In this document: positions 38,686-46,715 of the stretch, piece by piece
Position numbering within the stretch: the first letter of the stretch is position 1
How the letters are laid out: each line of letters starts with the position of its first letter
Assembly (NCBI RefSeq): GCF_000423825.1
Contig: NZ_AUIS01000003.1
Location: forward strand, 186,001-250,000
DNA: 64,000 nt
Reading direction: 5' to 3'
Source: Thermithiobacillus tepidarius DSM 3134
GTDB taxonomy: Bacteria; Pseudomonadota; Gammaproteobacteria; Acidithiobacillales; Thermithiobacillaceae
Made by a program: the position numbers and the translations under genes
The notes under the pieces: generated by a model
Database searches by the model: none
What the model saw: only the letters and a program-made list of their open reading frames with translations
What the model was told of the DNA's origin: nothing

Positions 38686-38755
38686 GTAATTCCTCCTGAT
38701 CATGTAAAGCAAGATGTAAAGCAAAAAAGTGCCGGAGCGCTGCCGACATGACCAA

Positions 38756-38771
38756 AGCACAAGCCATGCCA
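38756..38771 (-). promoter_or_regulatory. Sigma-54 (RpoN) promoter candidate for porin-glnK-amtB
   Basis: On the minus strand the sequence is TGGCATGGCTTGTGCT, with GG (-24) and GC (-12) exactly ten bases apart and most of the flanking consensus (TGGCAy, TGCT). Transcription would begin near 38745, leaving a 60-base leader before the porin ATG. A nitrogen-regulated operon behind a sigma-54 promoter fits known biology of glnK-amtB. Confidence 0.65.
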
Positions 38772-38853
38772 GCATTTTTAATTCATATGTTTCAATATCT
38801 TACAAAAAATCCTGAGGTGCCGGGCCGGCCAATGCCGCCGGCATGCCCCGAAC

Positions 38854-38914
38854 TGGTGCAGGGAGCGGGGCGGCCAGACCTTACCAGGATTGGCCTTGCA
38901 TCAGAACTTGTGCT
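38854..38914. promoter_or_regulatory. Possible NtrC-binding half-sites
   Basis: TGGTGCA (38854-38860) is a perfect half-site of the NtrC palindrome. TGCATCA-N4-TTGTGCT (38897-38914) is an imperfect full site with one extra spacer base. They lie about 110 and 160 bases upstream of the proposed sigma-54 start, a normal enhancer distance. The matches are weak, so this is only suggestive. Confidence 0.3.
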
Positions 38915-38984
38915 ATCAATGCCGTAAAGAAAAACCAATGTTTCCCCGGTCCGCGGGTGAGCTTCGCCTTCAGTGGAGTGGTGC

Positions 38985-40223
38985 ATGGCAGAAACGATGC
39001 AGGTGGATGTCGCCATACTCGGCGCCGGGCCGGTGGGCCTGAGCCTGGCGCTGGCGCTGGCTGACAGCCACCTGAGCGTGGCCCTGCTGGACACCTTTCC
39101 CGCACCGCGCGCCGCCGTGCCCGCCAGCGCGCCCGAACGCACCATCGCCCTGTCGCTGGGCAGCAGCCGCATTCTCGCCAGCCTGGGCGTCGCCGCTTAC
39201 CTGGACGACGCCGCGCCCATCACTCACATCCAGGTATCCCAGGCCGGCCTGAGCGGCGTGGTGCGTCTGGATGCCGGCCTGCTGGGGGAAAGCTTCCTCG
39301 GGCAGGTGGTGGAGTTGGACCGGGTGCGCGCGGCCATTGCGCATGCCCTCCCCGCCAGCACCAACTTGGTGCAAATGGCGACCGGCCCGCTCCAGGCCCT
39401 GCAGCAGCACGGCGACGCAGTGGCGGTGCACAGCGCCAAGGGCGTGGTGCGCGCGCAGCTGCTGGTGGGGGCGGATGGCGGCCAGGGCGGGCTCGCCCCG
39501 CTGGCGGGGCTGGCGCGGCTGGGTTGGGACCACAACCGCTATGCCTGCATCGCTTCCGTGAAGACCGCGCGCGCGCCGGCCGGCATCGCCTACGAGCATT
39601 TTCTGCCGAGCGGCCCCCTGGCCTTCCTGCCCTTCACCGAAGATCGCTTTTCCATCGTCTGGAGCCTGACGCCGAGCGAGGCGGCGCGCCTGCAGACCCT
39701 GGACGATGCCGGTTTCCTGGACCAGCTGAACCGGCATCTGCCGCCGGGCCTCGGGCGGGTGGTCGCCACCGGCCCGCGCGCGCAGCTGCCGCTCGGTTTC
39801 CAGCGCCTCCTCGCGCGGCCGGACCGGCGCCTGGCCCTGATCGGCAACGCCGCCCAGACCCTGCATCCGGTGGCGGGTCAGGGCTTCAATCTGGGCTTGC
39901 GCGATGCCGTCACCTTGGCGGCCATGCTCAAGGCCGCCGCCGAACGCGGCGAGGACATCGGCGGGCCGCTCCTCCTGAGCCGCTATCTGGCCAGCCGACG
40001 CTGGGACGCCGTTCAGGTCATCGGCTTCACCGAGGGCCTCAACCGGCTTTTCTCCAGCGACTTTCTGCCCCTGCAGCTGGCCCGCGCCGCCGGCCTGGCC
40101 GCCCTGGAGCGCCTGCCCGGCCTCAAGCGCCAACTGGCCGCCAGGGCCGCCGGCTTGGCCCTGCCCGCCGCCAGCCACACCCCGGCCCTGACGCCCTCCG
40201 GAGACCGCCATGCACTACGCTGA
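38985..40223 (+). CDS. ubiH: UbiH/UbiF/VisC/COQ6-family FAD hydroxylase
   Basis: Flavin monooxygenase of 412 residues acting in aerobic ubiquinone synthesis. The FAD-binding GAGPVGLSLALAL lies near the N-terminus, the ERTIALSLGSSRIL segment follows, and the second FAD motif GNAAQTLHPVAGQGFNLGLRD lies around residue 285. The ATG at 38985 has GGAG upstream. Its end overlaps the next hydroxylase gene by 14 bases, so the pair is translationally coupled. Family is certain; which ring position it hydroxylates cannot be told by eye, so the symbol is tentative. Confidence 0.88.
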   Translation: MAETMQVDVAILGAGPVGLSLALALADSHLSVALLDTFPAPRAAVPASAPERTIALSLGSSRILASLGVAAYLDDAAPITHIQVSQAGLSGVVRLDAGLLGESFLGQVVELDRVRAAIAHALPASTNLVQMATGPLQALQQHGDAVAVHSAKGVVRAQLLVGADGGQGGLAPLAGLARLGWDHNRYACIASVKTARAPAGIAYEHFLPSGPLAFLPFTEDRFSIVWSLTPSEAARLQTLDDAGFLDQLNRHLPPGLGRVVATGPRAQLPLGFQRLLARPDRRLALIGNAAQTLHPVAGQGFNLGLRDAVTLAAMLKAAAERGEDIGGPLLLSRYLASRRWDAVQVIGFTEGLNRLFSSDFLPLQLARAAGLAALERLPGLKRQLAARAAGLALPAASHTPALTPSGDRHALR

Positions 40224-41400
40224 GATCCAGCCCGACGTGGTGGTGGCCGGCGGCGGCATGGTCGGCGCCGCCTTGGCGGCGGCCCTGGGCGACACCCTGC
40301 TGCAAACCCGGGTGGTGGAGCTGCGCCGGCGCGAGCAGGTCGAGGCCGCCGACCCGCTGGAGCGCGCCAGCCTCATCGCCGAGGGCTCGCTGCGCTTCCT
40401 GCGCGGGCTCGGCGTGCCGGTGGACGAACTGGGCACGCCGGTGCAGCGCATGCGCGTCTGGGACGCGGAGCGCTTCGGCACCATCCAGCTCGACGCCGAG
40501 GAGGTGGGCGCCGCCGAGCTGGGCCGCATCGTGGAGAACCGCAAGCTGGAACAGGCCCTGCACCGCGCCCTGGCCGGCCGCGGCAACGTGCAGGTCCACT
40601 ACGGCGCGCAGGTGCGCGACCCGTGGTTCCTGGAAGACGAGATCGCCGTGGAGGTGGACGGCCAGCGCTGGCATACCCGGCTGCTGGCCATTGCCGAAGG
40701 CCGTGAATCGGCCCTGCGCCGCGCCCTGGGCATTCCCACCCTGCGCAGCGACTACCAGCAGCTGGGCATCATCGCCACCGTGCAGGTGGAGCGGCCGCAC
40801 CAGTGCGTGGCCTACCAGCGCTTTCTGCCCAGCGGCCCGCTGGCGCTGCTGCCCTTCTCCCCGGCGCCGGACGGCGGCCCGCGCTGCTCCATGGTCTGGA
40901 GCGCCCGCGCGCCGGTGGCGCGCACCCTGATGGACCTGGAGGATGCGCAGTTTCTCACCCGTCTCAACGAAACCTTCGGTCCGCAGCTCGGTCGTATTCA
41001 TGGCATCGGCCCGCGCGCGGCCTTTCCCTTGAGCGCCCTGCACGCCGACAGCTACATCGGCCGCCGTAGCGTGCTGCTGGGCGACACCGCCCATGGCGTG
41101 CACCCGCTGGCCGGCCTGGGCGTCAATCTGGGCCTGCGCGATGCCGCCTGCCTGGCGGAGCTGGTCAAGGACGCGGCGCGGCGCGGCGATGACTGGGGCG
41201 AACGGCGGCTGCTGCGCCGCTACGAGACCCTGCGCCGCCCGGACAACCTGGCCACCCTGGCGGCCACGGACGGAATCAACCGCCTCTTTTCCAACGACAT
41301 CGCCCCCGTGGCCTGGCTGCGCGATCTGGGCATGCTCGCCACCCAGGTGGCCTTGCCCGTGAAGCGCTTCCTCATCCGGCAGGCCATGGGCATCCAATAA
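40210..41400 (+). CDS. Second UbiH/UbiI/VisC-family FAD hydroxylase
   Basis: A 396-residue paralogue of the preceding gene. The N-terminal FAD motif is VAGGGMVGAALAAALG and the distal one LLGDTAHGVHPLAGLGVNLGLRD. Residues around ERASLIAEGSLRFLRGLGV replace the usual R-x-SAL pattern. It overlaps the first hydroxylase by 14 bases. Two adjacent hydroxylases often cover different ring positions (C1, C5 or C6) in ubiquinone synthesis, and ubiK follows 20 bases later. Confidence 0.88.
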   Translation: MHYAEIQPDVVVAGGGMVGAALAAALGDTLLQTRVVELRRREQVEAADPLERASLIAEGSLRFLRGLGVPVDELGTPVQRMRVWDAERFGTIQLDAEEVGAAELGRIVENRKLEQALHRALAGRGNVQVHYGAQVRDPWFLEDEIAVEVDGQRWHTRLLAIAEGRESALRRALGIPTLRSDYQQLGIIATVQVERPHQCVAYQRFLPSGPLALLPFSPAPDGGPRCSMVWSARAPVARTLMDLEDAQFLTRLNETFGPQLGRIHGIGPRAAFPLSALHADSYIGRRSVLLGDTAHGVHPLAGLGVNLGLRDAACLAELVKDAARRGDDWGERRLLRRYETLRRPDNLATLAATDGINRLFSNDIAPVAWLRDLGMLATQVALPVKRFLIRQAMGIQ

Positions 41401-41420
41401 CTCGACAAGGAGCCAACACC

Positions 41421-41756
41421 ATGATCAGGAACACCCTCATCGACGAAGTGGTCCGCGGCATTACCGAAACCGTGGTGAAGCTCGGCGCGGTCAAGGACGA
41501 CGTGGAAAAACAGGTTCGCGCCACCATCAGCGCCAATCTGGACAAGCTGGATCTCGTCAGCCGCGACGAATTCGAGGTGCAGCGCATGATGGTGACGCGC
41601 CTGCGCGAGCGCTTGGAAGCGCTGGAAAAGCGGGTGGCCGCCTTCGAGGAGGGCGCGCCCAAGAAGAGCAGCGGCAAGCGCCAGGCGCAGCAGGCCGAGA
41701 CCCACGCGGCCGGCGCCGCCGAGCAGTGGGCCAACGACGAGCCGGCCAAGGACTGA
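41421..41756 (+). CDS. ubiK: Ubiquinone accessory factor UbiK
   Basis: A 111-residue YqiC/UbiK-family protein. An N-terminal amphipathic helix (EVVRGITETVVKLGAVKDDVE) is followed by a C-terminal coiled coil (about 50-78, VQRMMVTRLRERLEALEKRV) and a low-complexity charged tail. UbiK works with the UbiJ SCP2 protein to support the soluble Ubi metabolon. AAGGAG precedes the ATG. Its place after two Ubi hydroxylases supports the assignment. Confidence 0.88.
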   Translation: MIRNTLIDEVVRGITETVVKLGAVKDDVEKQVRATISANLDKLDLVSRDEFEVQRMMVTRLRERLEALEKRVAAFEEGAPKKSSGKRQAQQAETHAAGAAEQWANDEPAKD

Positions 41757-41766
41757 GCACCCGCGC

Positions 41767-43281
41767 ATGGCATTGGCCATCGTCCACAGCCGGGCGCTCA
41801 CCGGCATCCATGCCGCGTCGGTGACCGTCGAGGTGGACCTGGCCGCCGGCCTGCCCGGCTTCACCGTGGTCGGACTGCCGGAAGCCGCCGTCAAGGAAGC
41901 CAAGGACCGGGTGCGCGCCGCCATCCACAACAGCGGCTTCGAGTTCCCGGCCAAGCGCATCACCGTCAACCTGGCCCCCGCCGATCTGCCCAAGGAAGGC
42001 GGGCGCTTCGACCTGCCCATCGCGCTGGGCATCCTGGCCGCCAATGGCCAGGTCCCGGCCACGCACCTGCGCGATTGCGAGTTCCTGGGCGAGCTGGCGC
42101 TGGACGGCACCCTGCGGCCCGTTCGCGGCGCGCTGGCCGCCGCGTTGGCGGCGGGCCAGGCCGGCCATGCCCTGCTGCTGCCCGCCGCCAGCGCCCCTGA
42201 AGCCACCCTGGCCGGCTGCACCCCGGTCTTCGCCGCGACCAGCTTGGCCCAGGTCACGGCCCACCTGCGCGACTTGGAGCGCCTGGATCCCTGCCCGCCC
42301 TACGCGGCGGAGGCGCTGGCGGCCGGCTATCCCGATCTGGCCGAAGTGCGCGGCCAGGAGGGCGCCAAGCGCGCCCTGGAAGTGGCCGCGGCCGGCGGCC
42401 ACCACATTCTTTTCCTCGGCCCGCCCGGCACCGGCAAGACCATGCTCGCCAGCCGCCTGCCGGGCATCCTGCCGCCGCCGGCGCGCGAGGAGAGCCTGGA
42501 AATCGCCGCCATCCACAGCACCCGCGAGCACGGCTTCGACCCCGCCAGCTGGGGCCGGCGCCCGTTCCGCTCGCCGCATCACAGCGCCAGCAGCGTGGCC
42601 CTGGTGGGCGGCGGTTCGCAGCCGAAGCCCGGCGAGATTTCCCTGGCCCACCACGGCGTGCTCTTTCTCGATGAGCTGCCCGAATTCCCGCGCCAGGTGC
42701 TCGAAGTGCTGCGCGAGCCTCTGGAAACCGGGGAGATCCACATCTCCCGCGCCGGCCGCCAGGCGCAGTTCCCGGCCCGCTTCCAACTGGTGGCGGCCAT
42801 GAACCCGTGTCCCTGCGGGCACCTGGGCGACCCGCGCCACCACTGCCGCTGCACCCCGGCGCAGGTGGCCCAGTACCGCGCCCGCCTGTCCGGGCCGCTG
42901 CTGGATCGCATCGACATCCAGATGGAAGTGCCGGCGCTGCCGGTGGAGGCCCTGCACGGCCAGGCACCCGCCAGCGCGGAAAGCAGCGCTACCGTGCGCG
43001 AGCGCGTGATGCGCAGCCGGGCGCGGCAACTGGCCCGCCAGGGCAAGGCCAACGCCCTGCTCGGCCCGGAGGAGATCAGCGCCCACTGCCAGCCCGACGC
43101 CGCGGGGCAAAAGCTCCTGGACGCCGCCCTCGCCCGCCTCGGACTCTCCGCCCGCGCCTACCACCGCATCCTCAAGCTGGCCCGCACCATCGCCGACCTG
43201 GCCCAAGCCGAGTCCATCCACGGCGCCCACGTGGCCGAAGCCATCCAGTACCGCCGGCTGGACCGGGCCGCGGCGGCCTGA
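41767..43281 (+). CDS. comM: YifB/ComM family magnesium-chelatase-like AAA+ ATPase
   Basis: A 504-residue AAA+ protein. The N-terminal ChlI-like domain (about 1-160: GLPGFTVVGLPEAAVKEAKDRVRAA) is followed by the AAA core: Walker A GPPGTGKTMLASRL, Walker B GVLFLDELPEF, and sensor FQLVAAMNPCPCG with clustered cysteines. The C-terminal Mg-chelatase helical domain ends at QYRRLDRAA. Characterised ComM is a helicase that extends branch migration during natural transformation. Ten bases separate it from ubiK, so it is likely in the same transcript. It ends before a 6-bp inverted repeat at 43297-43312. Confidence 0.92.
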   Translation: MALAIVHSRALTGIHAASVTVEVDLAAGLPGFTVVGLPEAAVKEAKDRVRAAIHNSGFEFPAKRITVNLAPADLPKEGGRFDLPIALGILAANGQVPATHLRDCEFLGELALDGTLRPVRGALAAALAAGQAGHALLLPAASAPEATLAGCTPVFAATSLAQVTAHLRDLERLDPCPPYAAEALAAGYPDLAEVRGQEGAKRALEVAAAGGHHILFLGPPGTGKTMLASRLPGILPPPAREESLEIAAIHSTREHGFDPASWGRRPFRSPHHSASSVALVGGGSQPKPGEISLAHHGVLFLDELPEFPRQVLEVLREPLETGEIHISRAGRQAQFPARFQLVAAMNPCPCGHLGDPRHHCRCTPAQVAQYRARLSGPLLDRIDIQMEVPALPVEALHGQAPASAESSATVRERVMRSRARQLARQGKANALLGPEEISAHCQPDAAGQKLLDAALARLGLSARAYHRILKLARTIADLAQAESIHGAHVAEAIQYRRLDRAAAA

Positions 43282-43296
43282 GCACCACCACGCAAT

Positions 43297-43312
43297 CGTC
43301 AATTTTTTGACG
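43297..43312. repeat. Small inverted repeat after comM
   Basis: CGTCAA (43297-43302) and TTGACG (43307-43312) flank four T residues. The stem is weak for a terminator, though T residues lie inside. It could equally be an operator for the downstream island promoter. The remaining ~190 bases to 43505 contain CTACACT (near 43353), which resembles a sigma-S or sigma-70 -10. Confidence 0.35.
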
Positions 43313-43504
43313 GTCTTAGGACTTTGGTCCGCCTTGTCCCTGGCCCCGATCGCCTACACTACAGGTGTGCTCGACGACCGAGGGCGTCGCCCGATGCACG
43401 GAGAGGCCGCAGAGGCCCCTCCCTCCCTGATACCCGATCGAGCCCTCACCCATTCCCGGCACTCTGCCCGTCCACTTCGGACGCCTGAAAGAAAGGAGAT
43501 TTTC

Positions 43505-43849
43505 ATGGCTATCATCGAAGACATGTTCAAAGGCGGCAACATCGTCACCGGGCTCGCCATCGGCATCGGCGCGGCGGTGATCGGCCCCATGCTCATGCCC
43601 GTGGTGCGCAACGTCGCCCGCCCGGTGGCCAAGGCCGCCATCAAGGGCGGCATCGCTGTCTATGACCGTGGCCGGGAAATGGCCGCCGAGGTGACCGAAA
43701 TGGCTCAGGATCTGGTGGCCGAGACCAAGGCCGAGATGGCTTTCTCCGGCGAGGAGGCAGGCGAACAGGGCACCGAAGCCAAATCGGCGGGCCGGGGCAC
43801 GCATGCCCAAAAGGGCGGGACCGAAGCCAAGCCGAGCCCCAGCGCATGA
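43505..43849 (+). CDS. DUF5132 family small membrane protein
   Basis: A 114-residue protein beginning MAIIEDMFKGGNIVTGLAIG. Residues 12-35 form a Gly/Ala/Ile-rich membrane segment; residues 38-80 form an amphipathic helix (ARPVAKAAIKGGIAVYDRGR, then EMAQDLVAETKAEM), and the rest is a Gly/Lys/Ala-rich disordered tail. The pattern fits DUF5132, whose function is unknown. AAAGGAG precedes the ATG. The stop overlaps the next gene's start (ATGA). It opens a 14-kb set of cation-transport and membrane genes. Confidence 0.7.
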   Translation: MAIIEDMFKGGNIVTGLAIGIGAAVIGPMLMPVVRNVARPVAKAAIKGGIAVYDRGREMAAEVTEMAQDLVAETKAEMAFSGEEAGEQGTEAKSAGRGTHAQKGGTEAKPSPSA

Positions 43850-44340
43850 GCCTGCCGGCCGCCCACATCAGTCACCGCACCTTGCCGCGCATCCGCTTCA
43901 AGGTGCCGGCCAGGCGCGGTGACGCCGCCTATTTCGAGCGGGTGCAGGCGGAACTGGCCCAGGCGCCCGGCGTGATCGAGCTGCATACCAATCCCCTGAC
44001 GGCCAGCGTGCTCGTCATCCACGACTCGGACGTGGATACCCTGACCCGCTACGCCGAGGACAAGCAGCTGTTCCATCTGGAAAGCCAACCGCAGGCGACT
44101 TCCTTCATGACCCGGCTGTCCGACAACTTCCGGCTCGTCAACGAGCGCGTCAGGAAACTGAGCGGCGGCGAGATGGACCTGCCGACCGTGGCCTTCCTGA
44201 ACCTGGTCGGCATGGCCGTCGCCCAATTGCGCCGGGGCAACATCACCGCCCCCGCCACCACCCTGCTCTGGTACGCCATCAGCCTGGCGCTGCTGGTGAT
44301 GCAGGCGCAACGGGGGGACAGGCAACAGACCGCCATGTAA
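43846..44340 (+). CDS. HMA2-like domain protein with C-terminal membrane helix
   Basis: A 164-residue protein coupled to the DUF5132 gene. The first ~85 residues form a ferredoxin-like HMA2-type module: LPRIRFKVPARR (in place of PGRxR), a helix, then NPLTASVLVIHD. No CxxC metal motif is present. A mid-region (DNFRLVNERVRKLSGG) leads to hydrophobic segments at about 110-125 and 130-150 (ALLVM). It is probably an inner-membrane protein with the HMA2 fold facing the cytoplasm. It shares this module with the 46716 protein and with the N-terminus of the P-type ATPase at 48563-51598. Confidence 0.7.
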   Translation: MSLPAAHISHRTLPRIRFKVPARRGDAAYFERVQAELAQAPGVIELHTNPLTASVLVIHDSDVDTLTRYAEDKQLFHLESQPQATSFMTRLSDNFRLVNERVRKLSGGEMDLPTVAFLNLVGMAVAQLRRGNITAPATTLLWYAISLALLVMQAQRGDRQQTAM

Positions 44341-44531
44341 AACGCTTCAGCCGGCGCCGGTGCGGCCCCGCATCGGCGCCGATCCCACGCCGCCTTCCGC
44401 ACATCCGCTTCCCCTCCTACCCCGCCGTCCGGCGGCATCGTGCTCCCGTACCTGGACAAAAGCGACACCGGGCGCCATCTTAGACTATCTATCTCGAACA
44501 ACGCCCACGTCATCCGCCGGAGCACGCGCCC
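44341..44531. other. Intergenic region with possible promoter element TTAGACTATC
   Basis: These 191 bases separate two same-strand gene pairs. TTAGACTATC (44480-44489) is identical to the -10 region of the promoter at 57289-57317 in the same island, but no matching -35 is found at the right distance here (TGGACA at 44453 is 22 bases away). A second gene pair starts at 44532. Confidence 0.3.
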
Positions 44532-45569
44532 ATGGCATGGTTTGAAAAAGACATCAATCTCGCCCGACAGAATCTGGAGAAAGTCAGCCAGGCCGCCGTC
44601 GACCGGGCCGGCGAGCGGCTCGATGAAATCGTCAGCAATGGCATCGAACAGGCCGGCGAGGAATTGCAGCGCGCCATCAACAATGCCAGCCGGGAGCTGG
44701 ACGGCAAGGTGGACCGCATCACCCAGGAACTGCACAGCCAGCGCGAGCTGGCCAAGGCGGACCTGCAGGAGCTGGTGGACTACTCCACGAACAGGCTGGG
44801 CGAGACGGCGGACGCGCGCATCCGCCTGGCCCAAAACGCCATCGACCAGGCCGGCGAGCGCTTCGATGCGGTGGTGCGCAACGGCATCGAACAGGCCGGC
44901 AACGCCTTCCAACGCGCGCTCACGGACGCCAGCCGCGAGATCGACGCCAAGCTGGAGAACATCTCCCGTGAAATCCACAGCCAGCGCCAGATGACCAAGG
45001 ATGACATCAAGGAATTGGTGGATTACGCGGCGCTGCGCCTGGGCGACGCCGTGGACGAGCGCATCCAGCGCACGCGGGCGGAGCTCGCCGGCCTGGTGCG
45101 CGAGAAGATCGACGTGTTCAAGCACGAGATCGACACCTTCTTCATCCGCCGCCAGGAGGACCTGGCCCGCGAGCGGCGGCGCCTGGTGATCAACATCGGC
45201 ATCGCCGTGATCGCCTCGGTCGTGATGGGCGCGCTCTCGCTCATGTACCACCGCGCCACCACCGGCCGCATGGACATCTTCGACGTGTTCCGCGTGGTCT
45301 TCATCTCGCTCACGGCGGGCTACGGCATCTACCTGGCCGTGCGCCTGGTGATGCGCTATCTGAAGATGACCGAGCACCGCAAGGATCTGGTCTTCTTCGC
45401 CATGCGCTACGTGGGCGTGCTGCGGCCGGAGAGCATCCTGAGCTACGTGGTGCTCCTGATCCTGAGCCTCATCATCCTGGGCGTGCTGCTCTTCCCGGAC
45501 ACGCTGCTGCAGTGGCTCGGCAGCGACACCACGCTGCACCGCTGGCTGGAACGGCTGCGGCGGCCTTAG
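44532..45569 (+). CDS. Membrane protein with 81-residue amphipathic tandem repeat
   Basis: A 345-residue protein not assigned to a family. Residues 21-101 and 102-182 are two tandem copies of an 81-residue helical unit, about half identical by hand count, each with GER, NGIEQAG, ASRE, HSQR and ELVDY at the same spacing. The units are strongly amphipathic and highly charged, like apolipoprotein or perilipin-type coiled helices. After a basic stretch (RRQEDLARERRRL) come three or four membrane helices at about 217-238, 252-275 and 302-325. The topology suggests a long helical domain lying on or beside the membrane. It is followed after two bases by the MgtE-like gene. Confidence 0.75.
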   Translation: MAWFEKDINLARQNLEKVSQAAVDRAGERLDEIVSNGIEQAGEELQRAINNASRELDGKVDRITQELHSQRELAKADLQELVDYSTNRLGETADARIRLAQNAIDQAGERFDAVVRNGIEQAGNAFQRALTDASREIDAKLENISREIHSQRQMTKDDIKELVDYAALRLGDAVDERIQRTRAELAGLVREKIDVFKHEIDTFFIRRQEDLARERRRLVINIGIAVIASVVMGALSLMYHRATTGRMDIFDVFRVVFISLTAGYGIYLAVRLVMRYLKMTEHRKDLVFFAMRYVGVLRPESILSYVVLLILSLIILGVLLFPDTLLQWLGSDTTLHRWLERLRRP

Positions 45570-45571
45570 GG

Positions 45572-46549
45572 ATGGAGGCGCCCGAGCAGCGCAGCGCCGA
45601 GACGGCGGCCCGGCATCTGGTGCGGCGGGTCCCGCGGGCGCGGGCGCGGGACCGCGCCGGAGCGGTGCTCGCCGGCTTGGCGGGCGGGGATTACGACGCG
45701 GTGGACGCGGTCTATGTGGTGGACGAGGACGGCCGCCTGCAGGGCCTGGTGCGCCTTCGCGACCTTTTCGTCCTGCCGGCGGAGCGCCCGCTGGGCGAGG
45801 CGATGGATGCCCGGCCGCCGCACGTGCGGCCCGACGAGGACCAGGAGCGGGTCGCCGTGCTGGCCATCCGCCACCGGGTGGCGGCGGTGCCGGTGGTGGA
45901 CGAAGGCGGGCGGCTGCTGGGCGTGGTGCCGGCCCAGGCGCTGATCGAGATCCTGCGGCGCGAGCACGTGGAGGACCTGCATCGGCTGGCGGGCATCCGC
46001 CGCGAAAACGACCAGGCGCGCAACGCCATGGAGGCGCCGCCGGCGCGGCGCGCGCGCGACCGCCTGCCCTGGCTCCTGGTCGGTCTCCTCGGCAGCATGA
46101 TCGCCACTCTGGTGGTGTCCCGCTTCGAGCGCGTGCTGGAAGCTTACGTGGCGGTGGCCTTCTTCGTGCCCGGCATCGTCTACCTGGCCGACGCCATCGG
46201 CACCCAGACCGAGGCCATCGCCGTGCGCGGTCTGTCCCTGAGCCACGCGCCGCTGCGCCGCCTGCTGGGCGGCGAGCTGCGCACCGGGCTGCTCATCGGC
46301 CTGGGTCTGGGCGCGCTGATCTTCCCGTCGGTGCTGCTCGCCTTCGGCGACCTGCGCCTGGCAGTCAGCGTGGCCTTGGGCGTGCTGGTGGCCGGCGCCG
46401 CCGCCACCACCATCGGTCTGCTGCTGCCTTGGCTCCTGTCGCGCGCCGGCAAGGACCCGGCGTTCGGCAGCGGCCCGGTGGCCACCATCATCCAGGACGT
46501 GCTCAGCCTGCTGGTCTATTTCACCATCGTCAGCCTGCTGCTGATCTAG
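45572..46549 (+). CDS. MgtE-like divalent cation transporter lacking the full N-domain
   Basis: A 325-residue protein, shorter than normal MgtE (about 450). Only a ~40-residue remnant of the N-terminal superhelical gate remains. Two CBS motifs follow (about 45-95, AVYVVDEDGRLQGLVRLRDL; about 105-140, VAAVPVVDEGGRLLGVV). Five membrane helices start near 170, with IGTQTEAIAVRGLSL and KDPAFGSGP, then an Asp in IIQDVLSLL, matching the MgtE pore. MgtE carries Mg2+ and its N-domain and CBS close the pore when Mg2+ is high, so gating here may differ. The ATG lies 2 bases after the previous stop. Confidence 0.8.
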   Translation: MEAPEQRSAETAARHLVRRVPRARARDRAGAVLAGLAGGDYDAVDAVYVVDEDGRLQGLVRLRDLFVLPAERPLGEAMDARPPHVRPDEDQERVAVLAIRHRVAAVPVVDEGGRLLGVVPAQALIEILRREHVEDLHRLAGIRRENDQARNAMEAPPARRARDRLPWLLVGLLGSMIATLVVSRFERVLEAYVAVAFFVPGIVYLADAIGTQTEAIAVRGLSLSHAPLRRLLGGELRTGLLIGLGLGALIFPSVLLAFGDLRLAVSVALGVLVAGAAATTIGLLLPWLLSRAGKDPAFGSGPVATIIQDVLSLLVYFTIVSLLLI

Positions 46550-46580
46550 CGGCCGTTCGCTTCGGGTGTGGCCGCGCATC

Positions 46581-46603
46581 ATCGCGAGCAAGCTCGCTCC
46601 TAC
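46581..46603. repeat. Single REP sequence (inverted orientation)
   Basis: ATCGCGAGCAAGCTCGCTCC followed by TAC matches the right half of REPIN 2 at 35785. No inverted partner is seen nearby, so this is a solitary REP between the MgtE-like gene and the small HMA2 gene. Confidence 0.8.
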
Positions 46604-46715
46604 GGCGGCCCGCGGCGCCCTGTGGCCGCGGCACGGCCCGTCGCCGCGTCATCAAACTGTAACATTGCCCTGCTTAAATAATGGGCAGAGATGATGAGCC
46701 AGGAGGATGGCCCAG

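Noticed and set aside
38722-38734. A first sigma-54-like candidate, GCAAAAAAGTGCC, nearer the porin gene
   Set aside because: The GC and CC pairs are nine bases apart instead of the required ten; the site at 38756-38771 has exact spacing.
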